From Profundicola chukchiensis (GTDB taxonomy: Bacteria; Bacteroidota; Bacteroidia; Flavobacteriales; Weeksellaceae): a stretch of 64,000 bases of DNA. The stretch spans positions 186,001 to 250,000 of the forward strand of contig NZ_JANAIE010000002.1 in NCBI RefSeq assembly GCF_029664245.1, given 5' to 3'. Under the pieces are notes generated by a model, which did not search any database, was not told the origin of the DNA, and saw nothing but the letters and a program-made list of their open reading frames with translations. Made by a program: the position numbers and the translations under genes. Of this stretch, positions 1 through 9,267 are shown in pieces; the first letter of the stretch is position 1, and the number at the start of each line of letters is the position of its first letter.

Positions 1-306
1 CGTAAACTCTCCATTTTTCTTAATGAACTCTTTCGTACCATCAAGAGGATCTACCAACCAAAATTGCTTCCAGTCTTTTCGTTCTGCATAAGGAAGTTGT
101 TGGTTTTCTTCACTAATAATGGGAATGTCTAATGTATTTAAATAAGACATAATCACTTGATTCGACTTTTGATCAGCTTGCGTCAAGGGTGATTGATCTT
201 CTTTATAATCCACCTCAAAATCCGTGTCGTATATTTTCAAGATTTCCCGACCTGCTTCTATGGCAGCTTCTTGGGCTAATCTTAAGAGTGAAGTCGTGTC
301 TTTCAA
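1..306 (-). CDS. cysQ: 3'(2'),5'-bisphosphate nucleotidase CysQ, N-terminal part (cut by window edge)
   Basis: Inositol-monophosphatase-superfamily enzyme that removes a phosphate from 3'-phosphoadenosine 5'-phosphate, the by-product of sulfate assimilation. The first 102 codons are visible and the rest lies beyond the left edge. The metal-binding signature DPLDGT is at residues 86-91, and the SEE glutamates at 65-67 precede it, as in the family. I start it at the TTG at 306 because an exact -7 box (322-329) lies upstream of it. An in-frame ATG at 333 would add nine residues (LFLFKII-like, unlike family N-termini) but lies upstream of that box. If the promoter call is wrong, the ATG at 333 is the start. 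It follows the RND operon on the same strand but is separated from it by a terminator. Confidence 0.88.
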   Translation of the reverse strand, partial: MKDTTSLLRLAQEAAIEAGREILKIYDTDFEVDYKEDQSPLTQADQKSNQVIMSYLNTLDIPIISEENQQLPYAERKDWKQFWLVDPLDGTKEFIKKNGEFT

Positions 307-321
307 GTTTATAATTTTAAA

Positions 322-352
322 CAAAAATAGCATAAATCTTAATCCCCACCAA
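322..352 (-). promoter_or_regulatory. Bacteroidota-type promoter of cysQ
   Basis: On the minus strand TATTTTTG (322-329) matches the -7 consensus TAnnTTTG, with TTG at 350-352 and a 20-base spacer. The TTG sits in the loop of a long inverted repeat (339-367). Confidence 0.55.
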
Positions 353-367
353 TTTAGTGGGGATTAA
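339..367. repeat. 11-bp perfect inverted repeat overlapping the cysQ promoter
   Basis: TTAATCCCCAC (339-349) and GTGGGGATTAA (357-367) are perfect inverse copies around a 7-base loop. It lies between the efflux operon terminator and cysQ and covers the cysQ -33 region. It could be an operator or an RNA hairpin. It lacks a convincing U-tract in the direction of cysQ. Confidence 0.6.
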
Positions 368-411
368 AAATAGATAAGTTTAAATTCCTGAAGTTTAAGT
401 TTTTGAAGCAT

Positions 412-450
412 AAAAAAACTGCCTTAAAAAGCTTACTTCTTAAGGCAGTT
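412..450 (-). terminator. Rho-independent terminator of the efflux operon
   Basis: Minus-strand stem AACTGCCTTAA / TTAAGGCAGTT (440-450 with 417-427), 12-base loop, followed by a T-run at 418-412. It lies directly after the RND gene stop. Confidence 0.85.
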
Positions 451-474
451 AAAATATTTATTTATAACTAATGA

Positions 475-3400
475 TTAGTTTTTTATTTCGGATTCAGCAA
501 TAGGATATTTCTCTCCAGTCTTACCATATCTCGCTCTAAACTTCAATCCATTGACTAAATATTGAAGAATTGGAACGATCACCAAGGTTAAGAAAGTCGC
601 GAAAATTAATCCATAAATTACTGTTTTCGCTAAAGGTCCCCAGAACATCACGTTATCCCCTCCGATATAAATATCTGGATTGTAATCCATCAATAAACCT
701 TGGAAGTCGATATTTAATCCTGTTGCTAAAGGAACTAATCCTAAAACAGTTGTGATAGCGGTCAACAATACCGGTCTTAATCTAGATTTACCCCCGTTGA
801 TTACGGAATCTTTCATATCTTCTAAAGGCAACATTACATCTTCTGGAATCGCCAATCTACGCTTTTTACGATCGATTAAAAGCTGTGTATAATCAATCAA
901 TACAATCGCGTTGTTTACCACAATTCCGGCCAAGGAAATAATTCCCATCATCGTCATCATAATTACGAAATCATCGCCCATAACAATTAAACCTAAGAAT
1001 ACGCCAATAAAACTTAATAAGACCGAAAGCATAATAATCACAGGTTTCGAAACTGAGTTAAATTGTGCTACAATAATTAAGATAATTCCTGCTAATGCCA
1101 TTAGTAAGGCGCTTAATAAAAAGGACATATTCTCTTCTTGTTGCTCTTGCTCACCCGTAAATTCATAGCTCATGTCTTTAGGTAATTTGTAATTCGCATT
1201 ACTTAAAGTCGACTTAATATTATTTACCGTTTCAGTTGGATTAAAATCTCCAATTACGTTAGAATATAAAACAATGGTTCTCTCATAACCTCTACGTTTA
1301 ATCTTAGAGAATTGTTTACCCATTTCCTTTGACGTAATCGAAGAAATTGGAATCTGCAAAATCTGTCCTGTTGAAGGATTAGTGAAGGTAATCGGCTGAT
1401 TGAATACGATATTTTCATCAAATCTTTGAGCCTCGTTTAATCGAATATTGATTGGATAATCATCGTCGTCACCTTCTGGACGGTATCTTGAAACCTCATA
1501 ACCATAAATAGACTGACGAAGAGTTCCTCCTACCATTTCGTTAGTGATTCCCATAGAACCAGCTAGTTCACGATTTACGTTAATTCTCAGCTCTGGTATA
1601 TCACGACTCACATCGATTTTAAGCTCTTCAATTCCTTGGATTCCTGCTTCATCTATGAACGCTTGCATCTTTTCTGCTTCATCCATCATAGCGTTATAAT
1701 CCTGTCCTTTGATTTCAATGTTAATTGGATATCCCGCAGGTGGTCCAACATCGTCTTTTTCTACGGTAATAGAAGCTCCAGCAATTCCCTTCACATTCTT
1801 TCTAACTTCTTCTAAAACTTCAGAACTCTTCTTACCACGTCTATATTTAAACTCTCGCAAGGAAACTGTCACCTTACCTTTGTGTGGAATCTCAGCCGCC
1901 GAACCCGCATCGGTTTGAGGGTTTCCTGCTCCTTCTCCAACTTGGGCAACAATAGCCTCAGCCATGTAATTGTAAGGCTCTCCGTCTTTTTCAACGATAT
2001 AATTATCTAAAACCTCGATAACTTCAGATTCTACTTGCTTCGTAATTTCGTTGGTCTTTTCAATATCGGTTCCTTCAGGATATTCGATGTAGACAATAAT
2101 TTGGTTAGGTTCATTTTCTGGGAAGAACAATACTTTTGGTTGAACTAACATCAAAAGAGCGATACTTAAAACAAATAAAACCACCATCCCAAGCATCATA
2201 AAAACTGGACGTTTTCCGTGTAGAGACCAAGTCAAGAAGTCTTTGTATTTTTCTTCTAAGAATGGTAAACCTTTATCTTGCAACCAAATGCTCCAAGGGT
2301 AAAGAAACAACTCATACACCCAAGCCATAATTCCGAAGAAAATACCTAGGTTTCCTAAAACTCTTAAAACTCCTATCTCAAAAATATAACCAGCAACTAC
2401 CAATATAGCTCCAACGATTAATAAAATAAGTGAGTTTCTAATTAGTTTTTTCTTATTCGGTTCTTTCTTGTCCTCCGCCTCTGTGTGCATAAACTCAGAG
2501 GTCAACATAGAGTTAATAATTAATGCCACAAATAAGGATGATCCTAATACAACAGATAGCGTCATCGGGAAAACCATCATAAATTTACCCATCATTCCTG
2601 GCCATAAAGCCAATGGGAAGAATGCCGCTAAAGTGGTAGCTGTTGATGCAATAATAGGCCAAGCAATTTCACCAACACCTTGTATCGCTGCTTGTTTTCG
2701 AGTATATCCCTGATTCATTAAGGAATATACGTTCTCGACGACCACAATTCCATTATCCACCAGCATTCCTAGTCCCATCACAAGACCAAACAAAACCATG
2801 GTGTTCAAGGTTACGCCCATGAAGTTTAATATCATTAAAGACATTAACATCGACAATGGAATCGCCATTCCTACGAAGCTGGCGTTTCTAAGTCCTAAGA
2901 AGAACATTAAAACTCCAACTACCAGAATTACCCCAAATAAAATATTATTAATCAAGTCATTTACTTGGTTTTCAGTTTTTGGAGCTTGGTTGTTGGTAAT
3001 CGTGATTTCCACATCTGTAGGTAGATATTCCAATTTAGCCGCATCAATTAATCCTTCAATTTGCGCAATGGCTTCAATCATGTTTTCACCACTTCGCTTT
3101 TTGATATCCATCATGATTACCGGCTCTAGAGACTCTCTCGCATAGGTAGTTTTATCTTGCTCCCTGAAAATAACTTCAGCAATATCTCTTAGATAAACCA
3201 CACCATCTTTTTCTTTTACCGAAATACCTAACAAATCATCTGGTGAAGAAATCTCTCCTACCACACGAATATTCAGACGTTGTTGTTCGTTAATGATGTT
3301 ACCACCTGAAATGGTTTTGTTATCACCTGAAATAGATTGAGCTACATCGTTAAAACTAACTTGTGATGCACCCATTTTATAAACATCCAGCGCTACTTCC

Positions 3401-4017
3401 ACCTCTTTATCATTCACCCCACGAATCGGAGCTTCTTTAATGGCTTGTAGATTTTCGAAATCATCTTGTAAACGCTCGGCATAGTCTTTTAACTGTTGAA
3501 GCGAGTATTTACCTGTAATATTAATATTCGCAATAGGAAATTCCTCTGCAATATTTAAGTCAAAAACATTCGGCTCAACTTTAGCTCCCGTATCTAATGT
3601 CGGGAAATCGGCGTTGGCCTTTACTTGATCAACTTTATCTTTAATATCGATTTTAGCCGTTTCTAATGGAACATCATCATGAAACTCAACGATAGTCATG
3701 GCATAATCATTAAAGGAAGTAGAAACCACATCCTTAATCCCCGACACCCCTCGAATCTCTTTCTCGATAGGTTCGGTAATGAATTTCTCTACATCTTCTG
3801 CCGAGTTACCAGGATAAACCGATGAAATATACACCTTATTATCAATCACCTCTGGGAAAGATTCCCGAGGCATACTAGTAAACGCCATGATTCCTCCTAC
3901 CAAAATTATCGCCATGATTACATAGACGGTAATTTTGTTTTGGATGGCCCATGTAGAAATCGAGAAACTTTTGTCTCCTTCTTGCTCTATGGGCTTATTA
4001 TTTTTAATATCTGACAT
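475..4017 (-). CDS. Efflux RND transporter permease (AcrB/CusA-type inner-membrane pump)
   Basis: Proton-driven inner-membrane pump of a tripartite efflux complex with the adaptor and outer-membrane channel encoded just upstream. Residues 29-48 form the first membrane helix. Two large periplasmic loops follow, and the proton-relay helix carries LVDNGIVVVEN (419-429), the family motif with its aspartate. At 1180 residues it is longer than the usual 1030-1050. The excess lies between helix 6 and helix 7, where a charged linker (510-525) leads into two extra hydrophobic segments (about 525-575). The gene is the last of four in a tetR-led operon, 9 bases after the adaptor. Neither drug nor metal specificity can be read from the sequence; there is no Met or His-rich metal path that I can see. 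Confidence 0.95.
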   Translation of the reverse strand: MSDIKNNKPIEQEGDKSFSISTWAIQNKITVYVIMAIILVGGIMAFTSMPRESFPEVIDNKVYISSVYPGNSAEDVEKFITEPIEKEIRGVSGIKDVVSTSFNDYAMTIVEFHDDVPLETAKIDIKDKVDQVKANADFPTLDTGAKVEPNVFDLNIAEEFPIANINITGKYSLQQLKDYAERLQDDFENLQAIKEAPIRGVNDKEVEVALDVYKMGASQVSFNDVAQSISGDNKTISGGNIINEQQRLNIRVVGEISSPDDLLGISVKEKDGVVYLRDIAEVIFREQDKTTYARESLEPVIMMDIKKRSGENMIEAIAQIEGLIDAAKLEYLPTDVEITITNNQAPKTENQVNDLINNILFGVILVVGVLMFFLGLRNASFVGMAIPLSMLMSLMILNFMGVTLNTMVLFGLVMGLGMLVDNGIVVVENVYSLMNQGYTRKQAAIQGVGEIAWPIIASTATTLAAFFPLALWPGMMGKFMMVFPMTLSVVLGSSLFVALIINSMLTSEFMHTEAEDKKEPNKKKLIRNSLILLIVGAILVVAGYIFEIGVLRVLGNLGIFFGIMAWVYELFLYPWSIWLQDKGLPFLEEKYKDFLTWSLHGKRPVFMMLGMVVLFVLSIALLMLVQPKVLFFPENEPNQIIVYIEYPEGTDIEKTNEITKQVESEVIEVLDNYIVEKDGEPYNYMAEAIVAQVGEGAGNPQTDAGSAAEIPHKGKVTVSLREFKYRRGKKSSEVLEEVRKNVKGIAGASITVEKDDVGPPAGYPINIEIKGQDYNAMMDEAEKMQAFIDEAGIQGIEELKIDVSRDIPELRINVNRELAGSMGITNEMVGGTLRQSIYGYEVSRYRPEGDDDDYPINIRLNEAQRFDENIVFNQPITFTNPSTGQILQIPISSITSKEMGKQFSKIKRRGYERTIVLYSNVIGDFNPTETVNNIKSTLSNANYKLPKDMSYEFTGEQEQQEENMSFLLSALLMALAGIILIIVAQFNSVSKPVIIMLSVLLSFIGVFLGLIVMGDDFVIMMTMMGIISLAGIVVNNAIVLIDYTQLLIDRKKRRLAIPEDVMLPLEDMKDSVINGGKSRLRPVLLTAITTVLGLVPLATGLNIDFQGLLMDYNPDIYIGGDNVMFWGPLAKTVIYGLIFATFLTLVIVPILQYLVNGLKFRARYGKTGEKYPIAESEIKN

Positions 4018-4026
4018 AGCTATTTA

Positions 4027-5259
4027 TTATTTAGACCTAAGAACTCTATCACCTTCTTGCAACTTGCCTGGTCCTTCGGTGATGATGATTTGTCCTGCTT
4101 TAATTCCGTTTAATACCTCAACTTGTCCGTTAGATTCTGGACCGATTTCAACATAAACTTTTTTGGCGATACCTTCTTTCCCTTGAATCTGCTCAATGAC
4201 AAACACAAACTTACCTTCGCTATCTTCTCTCACAACGCTTTGTGGTAAAACAATCGCGTTTTCTGAGGTATAATCATTTAATTGAAGCTCAGCATTAAGG
4301 TTAGGCTTCACCAAACCATCTTTATCTGGAATTGGAACTTCTACTCTGAAGGTTCTATTTCCTGGATTAATCGATGAACTGATTAGACTCACTTGAGAAT
4401 CAAAAGTTCGCTCTAAGGCTGGTAAGGCAATTTTAGCTAAAGTTCCTTTTTGGATTTGAGCCAAATAATTCTCTGGAACATTCGCTACCGCTTTTACTGT
4501 ACTTGGGTTCACCAATCTAATTACTGGCGTACCTGGCGAAACAGCCTGTCCACTTTGGGTAATAACTTGTTCTACTCTACCGCTAAATGGAGCAACCAAA
4601 CGGGTTTTAGCTAATTGAGCTTGAGTTCCAGAAACTCCTTTTTGAGCCGCTGATACTTGTTGCTTAGCTGCTAAAACTTGTTTTTGAGAGGTTTCGTAAT
4701 TGGTTTTAGCTTGTAAAAACTGCATTTCTGAACCAATTTTCTGATTCCACAAACTTTGTTGTCTTTCGAAAGTAGTTTTCGCTAAATCTCTCTGAATCTC
4801 CGCTTGCTGTAATTGAGCTCTCGCTTGATCTACTTGAATTTTAGCTTGATTTAATTGATCACTCAATCCGCCATCTGAAATCGTTCCAATCAACTGACCT
4901 TTTCTAACAAAGCTTCCTTCTTTTACCATCAAACGAATCACTCCACCATATTCTGGCGTTACTTGAACGTCTTGTTCTGTTTCTATATTCGCTTGTATCT
5001 TGATGAAATGATGATATAAAGTATCTTTAGAAACTATATCCTTCACCAATTTAGCTGCTTTAGGATCTAACTCCGCCACTCTTTCATTTAATAAGCCCAC
5101 CATGCTTTGTAAACTATCGGCTTGGGCTCTTAACTGATCTCTTTTGGTTTTAACTTGTGCTAAATCTCCATTTTCAATGATATCTTCAAAAGACTGTTCT
5201 TGCTTGCTTTGGCAAGAGAACAAGATAGCACCGGTGAGTATAAATAATATTTTTTTCAT
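4027..5259 (-). CDS. Efflux RND periplasmic adaptor subunit (HlyD/MFP family lipoprotein)
   Basis: Membrane-fusion protein that bridges the RND pump and the TolC channel. The N-terminus is a lipoprotein signal (ILFSC lipobox, Cys16), so it is anchored to a membrane by lipid. A short coiled-coil precedes the first biotinyl-lipoyl half (about 95-130). The Gln/Ala-rich alpha-hairpin (about 130-205) is followed by the second lipoyl half (VAPFSGRV) and beta-barrel and membrane-proximal domains. The length of 410 residues is slightly above typical because of the extra N-terminal coil. It lies 28 bases after tolC and 9 bases before the pump, so the three are co-transcribed. Substrate unknown. Confidence 0.94.
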   Translation of the reverse strand: MKKILFILTGAILFSCQSKQEQSFEDIIENGDLAQVKTKRDQLRAQADSLQSMVGLLNERVAELDPKAAKLVKDIVSKDTLYHHFIKIQANIETEQDVQVTPEYGGVIRLMVKEGSFVRKGQLIGTISDGGLSDQLNQAKIQVDQARAQLQQAEIQRDLAKTTFERQQSLWNQKIGSEMQFLQAKTNYETSQKQVLAAKQQVSAAQKGVSGTQAQLAKTRLVAPFSGRVEQVITQSGQAVSPGTPVIRLVNPSTVKAVANVPENYLAQIQKGTLAKIALPALERTFDSQVSLISSSINPGNRTFRVEVPIPDKDGLVKPNLNAELQLNDYTSENAIVLPQSVVREDSEGKFVFVIEQIQGKEGIAKKVYVEIGPESNGQVEVLNGIKAGQIIITEGPGKLQEGDRVLRSK

Positions 5260-5287
5260 TTTAATTGATCTGCTTGTTATTCTAATT

Positions 5288-6589
5288 TTAATATTGACCT
5301 AATGCTTGGTATAAAGCTGTTTTAGACTGCATTACATCAAAAGCCGCTTGGATATATTGATTTTGAGCTCTGTATAATTGCTCTTCTGCGTTGGTTAAAT
5401 CCATACTAGAAGAAATTCCTTCATTGAATTTAATTTGTTCTTTCTCTAAGATTTTGCTCGATAAATCCACTAAATCCTTTGAGGTATAGTAAGATTCAAT
5501 AGCGTTATCATAAGCTACTTCAGCATTTCTAACATCTTGAATTAACTTTTGTTCTGTTTTCTTACGATCCACTTCAGCCATTTCTAGGTCGATTTGGGCT
5601 TGTTGTGTTTTGGCTCTTCTTTCGAAGGAACTAAAAATCGGAACATTTAATTTGATTCCCCATATGGTGGATGCAAAATGATTCCCGAAATCCTTAAACA
5701 AAGCTGCCTCATTGGTAGACCAGTTTTCGCTATGACTCAAATATGTACTTAAACTTGGTAAAGCCATAGTTTTCTGATATTTAACTTGCAATTCACTAGT
5801 TTTAACTTGGTGATTAGCAATTTGATAGTCAATATGCTTGTCAATTTCAGCTTTTAAATCATCTCGCAATAAAGCCAAATGATCCATCATTAAATCATCT
5901 AGATTATTGGTTAAAACCAAACGCGCATCTTGATCAACTCCCATGATGAACTTTAAAGAATTCAAAGCACTCTGGCGCTGACGCTGTGCATAATTCTTAG
6001 ATGTCATTAATTGTTTTAAAGTATAATTAATCTGATCTACGTTTTGTTCTTCAGTAAAACCAGCTTTATAAATTTCTTTAATATCATTTAGGTTTTTCTC
6101 AGAAGAAGCTACGTTCTTCTCAAGAATGGCTAGGTTCTCATCTGCAATCGCAACTGCAGCATAAGCGTTAATTACTGCTTCTGTCAACTGAGCTTTGGTT
6201 TTCTCCTTAGCTAACCCTGAAATTTCTTTATAAGCCTTCGCCGATTGCAATCCTACGATATAAGATCCACTAAAAATCAATTGATTAATCTGTATAGAAG
6301 GCGAGAAATTCTGTTTTTGTCCTGCTTGAAAAACGGTATCCATCAAGAAGATTTTCTGCATTTGGATATTATTCTGATAATCCACTGCACCATCAATATG
6401 CGGTAGACCTGTTGCAGTCGTTTCCCAAACTCTTCTTTCGGCCTTTTTGATTTCTAAATCTGCCTTTACAATATCATAATTGTTTGTAAGGGTGTGTTGA
6501 ATTGCTTCTTCTAGAGAAAATCTCATTTCCTCTTGCGCAAAACTAAATACTCCCAACATGGAGAGCATGATGAGTAATCTATTTTTCAT
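5288..6589 (-). CDS. TolC family outer-membrane efflux channel
   Basis: Outer-membrane channel of the tripartite pump. It has a cleavable signal peptide (cut after FSFAQ) followed by two repeats rich in long amphipathic helices. Heptad-like segments ending in conserved AYxxxxAxxxYxxS-type patterns form the periplasmic tunnel. 433 residues is normal for the family. Its start codon overlaps the end of the tetR gene by 11 bases, so the regulator and channel are likely translated from one mRNA. The name TolC is used at family level; no gene symbol is assigned because Bacteroidota carry many paralogues. Confidence 0.93.
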   Translation of the reverse strand: MKNRLLIMLSMLGVFSFAQEEMRFSLEEAIQHTLTNNYDIVKADLEIKKAERRVWETTATGLPHIDGAVDYQNNIQMQKIFLMDTVFQAGQKQNFSPSIQINQLIFSGSYIVGLQSAKAYKEISGLAKEKTKAQLTEAVINAYAAVAIADENLAILEKNVASSEKNLNDIKEIYKAGFTEEQNVDQINYTLKQLMTSKNYAQRQRQSALNSLKFIMGVDQDARLVLTNNLDDLMMDHLALLRDDLKAEIDKHIDYQIANHQVKTSELQVKYQKTMALPSLSTYLSHSENWSTNEAALFKDFGNHFASTIWGIKLNVPIFSSFERRAKTQQAQIDLEMAEVDRKKTEQKLIQDVRNAEVAYDNAIESYYTSKDLVDLSSKILEKEQIKFNEGISSSMDLTNAEEQLYRAQNQYIQAAFDVMQSKTALYQALGQY

Positions 6590-7193
6590 TGGTTTTTGTT
6601 TCTAGTTGGGTTAATTTTTCTAGACCTGCTGGTGTTACCATGCCTATCAACATTAAGTTAAAATGTACATTTGATAAATATTCCATCTTCTCGGTATCGT
6701 TGATACTTTTCTCGTTACTTCTTAAAAAGCTCTGAACTTGAATCAAGATTTCGGCCAAATCTGATGCCTTTACATCTTTTCTGTATAAACCATTTTCTTG
6801 ACCTTTCTCTATATTGGCTTCTAATGCATTTTGAATAAATACAACCTGTTCTACATAGACTTTGCGATATATTTTTGCATAATACTTCTGTAGCTGATAC
6901 ACGGCGTTTTTATGTTGAGGCGTTCCAATCATCGTACGGATTTTATCCATAATAAAATGCATTTCAGAGATTGCATCTAAATTTAGATTGAAAGCCTCTT
7001 CGAAAACTGTACGTAATTCCTGAAATTGAAATTCTATGCTTAAACGTATCAAGCCTTCTTTGTTCCCAAAAATCTCGTACAAGGTTTTTTTTGAAACACC
7101 AAGGTCAGATGCCACATCGTCCATGGTTACAGTTTTATAGCCATTAGACAAAAAGGTTTTTGCAGCATGTTGAACGATTAATTCTTTGGTCAT
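6579..7193 (-). CDS. TetR/AcrR family transcriptional regulator of the efflux operon
   Basis: Ligand-controlled repressor of 204 residues. The N-terminal helix-turn-helix is clear (TMDDVASDLGVSKKTLYEIF, about residues 23-42), followed by the divergent all-helical effector domain. I chose the ATG at 7193 because the upstream in-frame ATG at 7223 precedes an exact -7 box (7211-7218). The gene is the first of the operon tetR-tolC-adaptor-pump rather than divergent from it, so repression would be autogenous. An inverted repeat upstream (7227-7250) is a possible operator. What ligand it senses cannot be told. Confidence 0.92.
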   Translation of the reverse strand: MTKELIVQHAAKTFLSNGYKTVTMDDVASDLGVSKKTLYEIFGNKEGLIRLSIEFQFQELRTVFEEAFNLNLDAISEMHFIMDKIRTMIGTPQHKNAVYQLQKYYAKIYRKVYVEQVVFIQNALEANIEKGQENGLYRKDVKASDLAEILIQVQSFLRSNEKSINDTEKMEYLSNVHFNLMLIGMVTPAGLEKLTQLETKTNEK

Positions 7194-7210
7194 TCTAGTG
7201 AATTTGACTG

Positions 7211-7218
7211 CAAAGATA
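7211..7218 (-). promoter_or_regulatory. -7 promoter box of the tetR efflux operon
   Basis: TATCTTTG on the minus strand, an exact TAnnTTTG match, 17 bases before the chosen tetR start. No clear TTG is seen at the -33 distance. Confidence 0.55.
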
Positions 7219-7226
7219 CGCATAAA

Positions 7227-7250
7227 AAACTTTATAAACGTAATAAGTTT
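7227..7250. promoter_or_regulatory. Possible TetR operator (inverted repeat)
   Basis: AAACTT (7227-7232) and AAGTTT (7245-7250) are inverted around a 12-base centre that includes the palindrome TTTATAAA (7231-7238). Its place just upstream of the -7 box fits autorepression. The arms are short and AT-rich, so chance is possible. Confidence 0.3.
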
Positions 7251-7348
7251 CTTAAGTAATCAATAATAAAAGTCTATAACAGAATTAGTTTTTATTAAAA
7301 TCTCATGAAACTTTAAGCATAATTTAGTTTTCTTTAAAATTAGGGGAT

Positions 7349-7380
7349 AAAAAAATCGCTTCTTTTTGAGAAGCGATTTT
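7349..7380 (-). terminator. Rho-independent terminator of glmS
   Basis: Stem AAAATCGCTTCT / AGAAGCGATTTT (7352-7363 and 7369-7380) with a 5-base loop, and a T-run on the minus strand after the stem, just beyond the glmS stop. Confidence 0.88.
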
Positions 7381-7401
7381 GTATATAAATAAAATTTCTA
7401 A

Positions 7402-9246
7402 TTACTCAACGGTAACAGATTTTGCTAAGTTTCTTGGTTGATCTACGTTGCGATTTAACATTACAGCAATGTGGTAAGACAATAATTGTAATGGAATTGA
7501 AGCCAAGATTGGAGAGAATTCCTCTGAACAATCAGGGATTTCAATCACGTGGTCAGCAATGTTTTTCACTTGCTCATCACCTTCAGTTACAACGGCAATG
7601 ATTTGACCTTTTCTAGCTTTAATTTCCTGAACGTTAGATACTACTTTGTCATAGTGACCTTTCTTTGGAGCAATCACAATTACTGGCATATTCTCGTCGA
7701 TTAGAGCAATTGGACCATGTTTCATCTCAGCTGCTGGATAACCTTCGGCATGGATGTAAGAAATCTCTTTCAACTTCAATGCACCCTCTAAAGCTGTAGG
7801 GAAGTTATATCCTCTACCTAAGTATAATGCATTTTTAGCATCCTTATAAACTTTAGAAATCTCTTGAACTAGCGCATCTGTTTTCAAAGCTTTCTCAACT
7901 TTAGTTGGAAGACTTTCTAACTCATAACATAGACTCATGAATTTCTCATTCGATAAGTTACCATTGTGTTTACCTAGTTTTAAGGCAATCAAGGTAAGAA
8001 TAGTCAACTGAGAAGTAAATGCTTTTGTTGAAGCCACACCAATCTCTGGACCCGCGTGTGTAAATGAACCAGCATCGGTTAAACGAGCGATTGAAGATCC
8101 AACAACGTTACAGATACCATAAATAAATGCACCATTAGCTTTCGCTAATTTTAAAGCAGCTAAAGTATCCGCAGTCTCTCCTGATTGAGAAATAGCAATA
8201 ACGATATCATCTTTATTAATGATAGGATTTCTATATCTAAACTCAGATGCATACTCAACCTCAACTGGGATACGAGCAAACTCTTCGATTAAATATTCAC
8301 CTACCAAACCTGCGTGCCATGAAGTACCACAAGCTACGATGATAATTCTCTTAGCATTACGGAATTTCTCCATGTGATCCCAAATACCTGCCATCTTGAT
8401 AATACCTTCTTCAGGTAAAAGACGACCTCTCATCGTATCATGAATTGATTTAGGTTGCTCGTAGATTTCTTTTAACATGAAATGCTCAAACCCACCTTTT
8501 TCGATTTGCTCTAAGTCTAAGTGTAGTTTTTGAATTGAAGGAGAAATAATTTCGTTCTCAACAATTTTCTTAACAACAACGCCATTCTCACGAGATATAG
8601 ACGCCATTTCCCCATCTTCTAAATAGATAGCATCTTTGGTGAATTCAACAAATGGTGAGGCATCAGAAGCAATAAAGAATTCATTGTCTCCCATCCCGAT
8701 TGCTAAAGGACTTCCTAATCTACCTACGACAATCTCGTCGGTATTTGAGTTATCTAAAACCGCAATCGCATAAGCTCCTACTACTTCGTTTAAAGCATAT
8801 CTAACCGCTTCTGCTAAATCAAGATTCTCGCTTTTTTTGAAATATTCAATTAAGTTAACTAAAACCTCTGAATCTGTCTCAGATTGAAAAGTGAAACCTT
8901 CTTCCTGTAATTTAGTTTTAATAGAATCATAGTTTTCAATAATTCCATTGTGCACTAAAACGATCTCACCATTGGTAGACACATGTGGATGTGAGTTTAC
9001 ATCATTTGGTTCACCGTGAGTTGCCCATCTTGTATGACCAACACCAATATTAGCGCTTAATTTTTTACCTTCTGATTTAGTTTCTAAATCAGCTACTTTA
9101 CCTTTGGTCTTCACCACTTCCATTCCTTCTGAATAATTCAGAATGAATCCAGCACTATCATATCCTCGATATTCTAGTCTTTTTAATCCATTGATTATAA
9201 TCGGGTATGCTTCTCTGCTCCCTATGTAACCTACTATTCCACACAT
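7402..9246 (-). CDS. glmS: Glutamine--fructose-6-phosphate aminotransferase (isomerizing)
   Basis: Makes glucosamine-6-phosphate from fructose-6-phosphate and glutamine, the entry step to UDP-GlcNAc for peptidoglycan and lipopolysaccharide. The N-terminal Cys2 glutaminase nucleophile (MCGIVGYIG) starts the class II amidotransferase domain. Two SIS sugar-isomerase domains follow, with CGTS (306-309) and SQSGET (353-358), and the C-terminus ends in the family DQPRNLAKSVTVE tail. 614 residues is the normal length. It is the third gene of a leftward unit, 21 bases after the DUF4270 gene. The 21-base gap leaves no room for a glmS ribozyme. Confidence 0.98.
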   Translation of the reverse strand: MCGIVGYIGSREAYPIIINGLKRLEYRGYDSAGFILNYSEGMEVVKTKGKVADLETKSEGKKLSANIGVGHTRWATHGEPNDVNSHPHVSTNGEIVLVHNGIIENYDSIKTKLQEEGFTFQSETDSEVLVNLIEYFKKSENLDLAEAVRYALNEVVGAYAIAVLDNSNTDEIVVGRLGSPLAIGMGDNEFFIASDASPFVEFTKDAIYLEDGEMASISRENGVVVKKIVENEIISPSIQKLHLDLEQIEKGGFEHFMLKEIYEQPKSIHDTMRGRLLPEEGIIKMAGIWDHMEKFRNAKRIIIVACGTSWHAGLVGEYLIEEFARIPVEVEYASEFRYRNPIINKDDIVIAISQSGETADTLAALKLAKANGAFIYGICNVVGSSIARLTDAGSFTHAGPEIGVASTKAFTSQLTILTLIALKLGKHNGNLSNEKFMSLCYELESLPTKVEKALKTDALVQEISKVYKDAKNALYLGRGYNFPTALEGALKLKEISYIHAEGYPAAEMKHGPIALIDENMPVIVIAPKKGHYDKVVSNVQEIKARKGQIIAVVTEGDEQVKNIADHVIEIPDCSEEFSPILASIPLQLLSYHIAVMLNRNVDQPRNLAKSVTVE

Positions 9247-9267
9247 ATAATTTCTAGTTTTAGGTTT

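Noticed and set aside
911-3145. Several 80-115 residue plus-strand frames inside the RND gene
   Set aside because: Antisense shadows of a conserved coding sequence.
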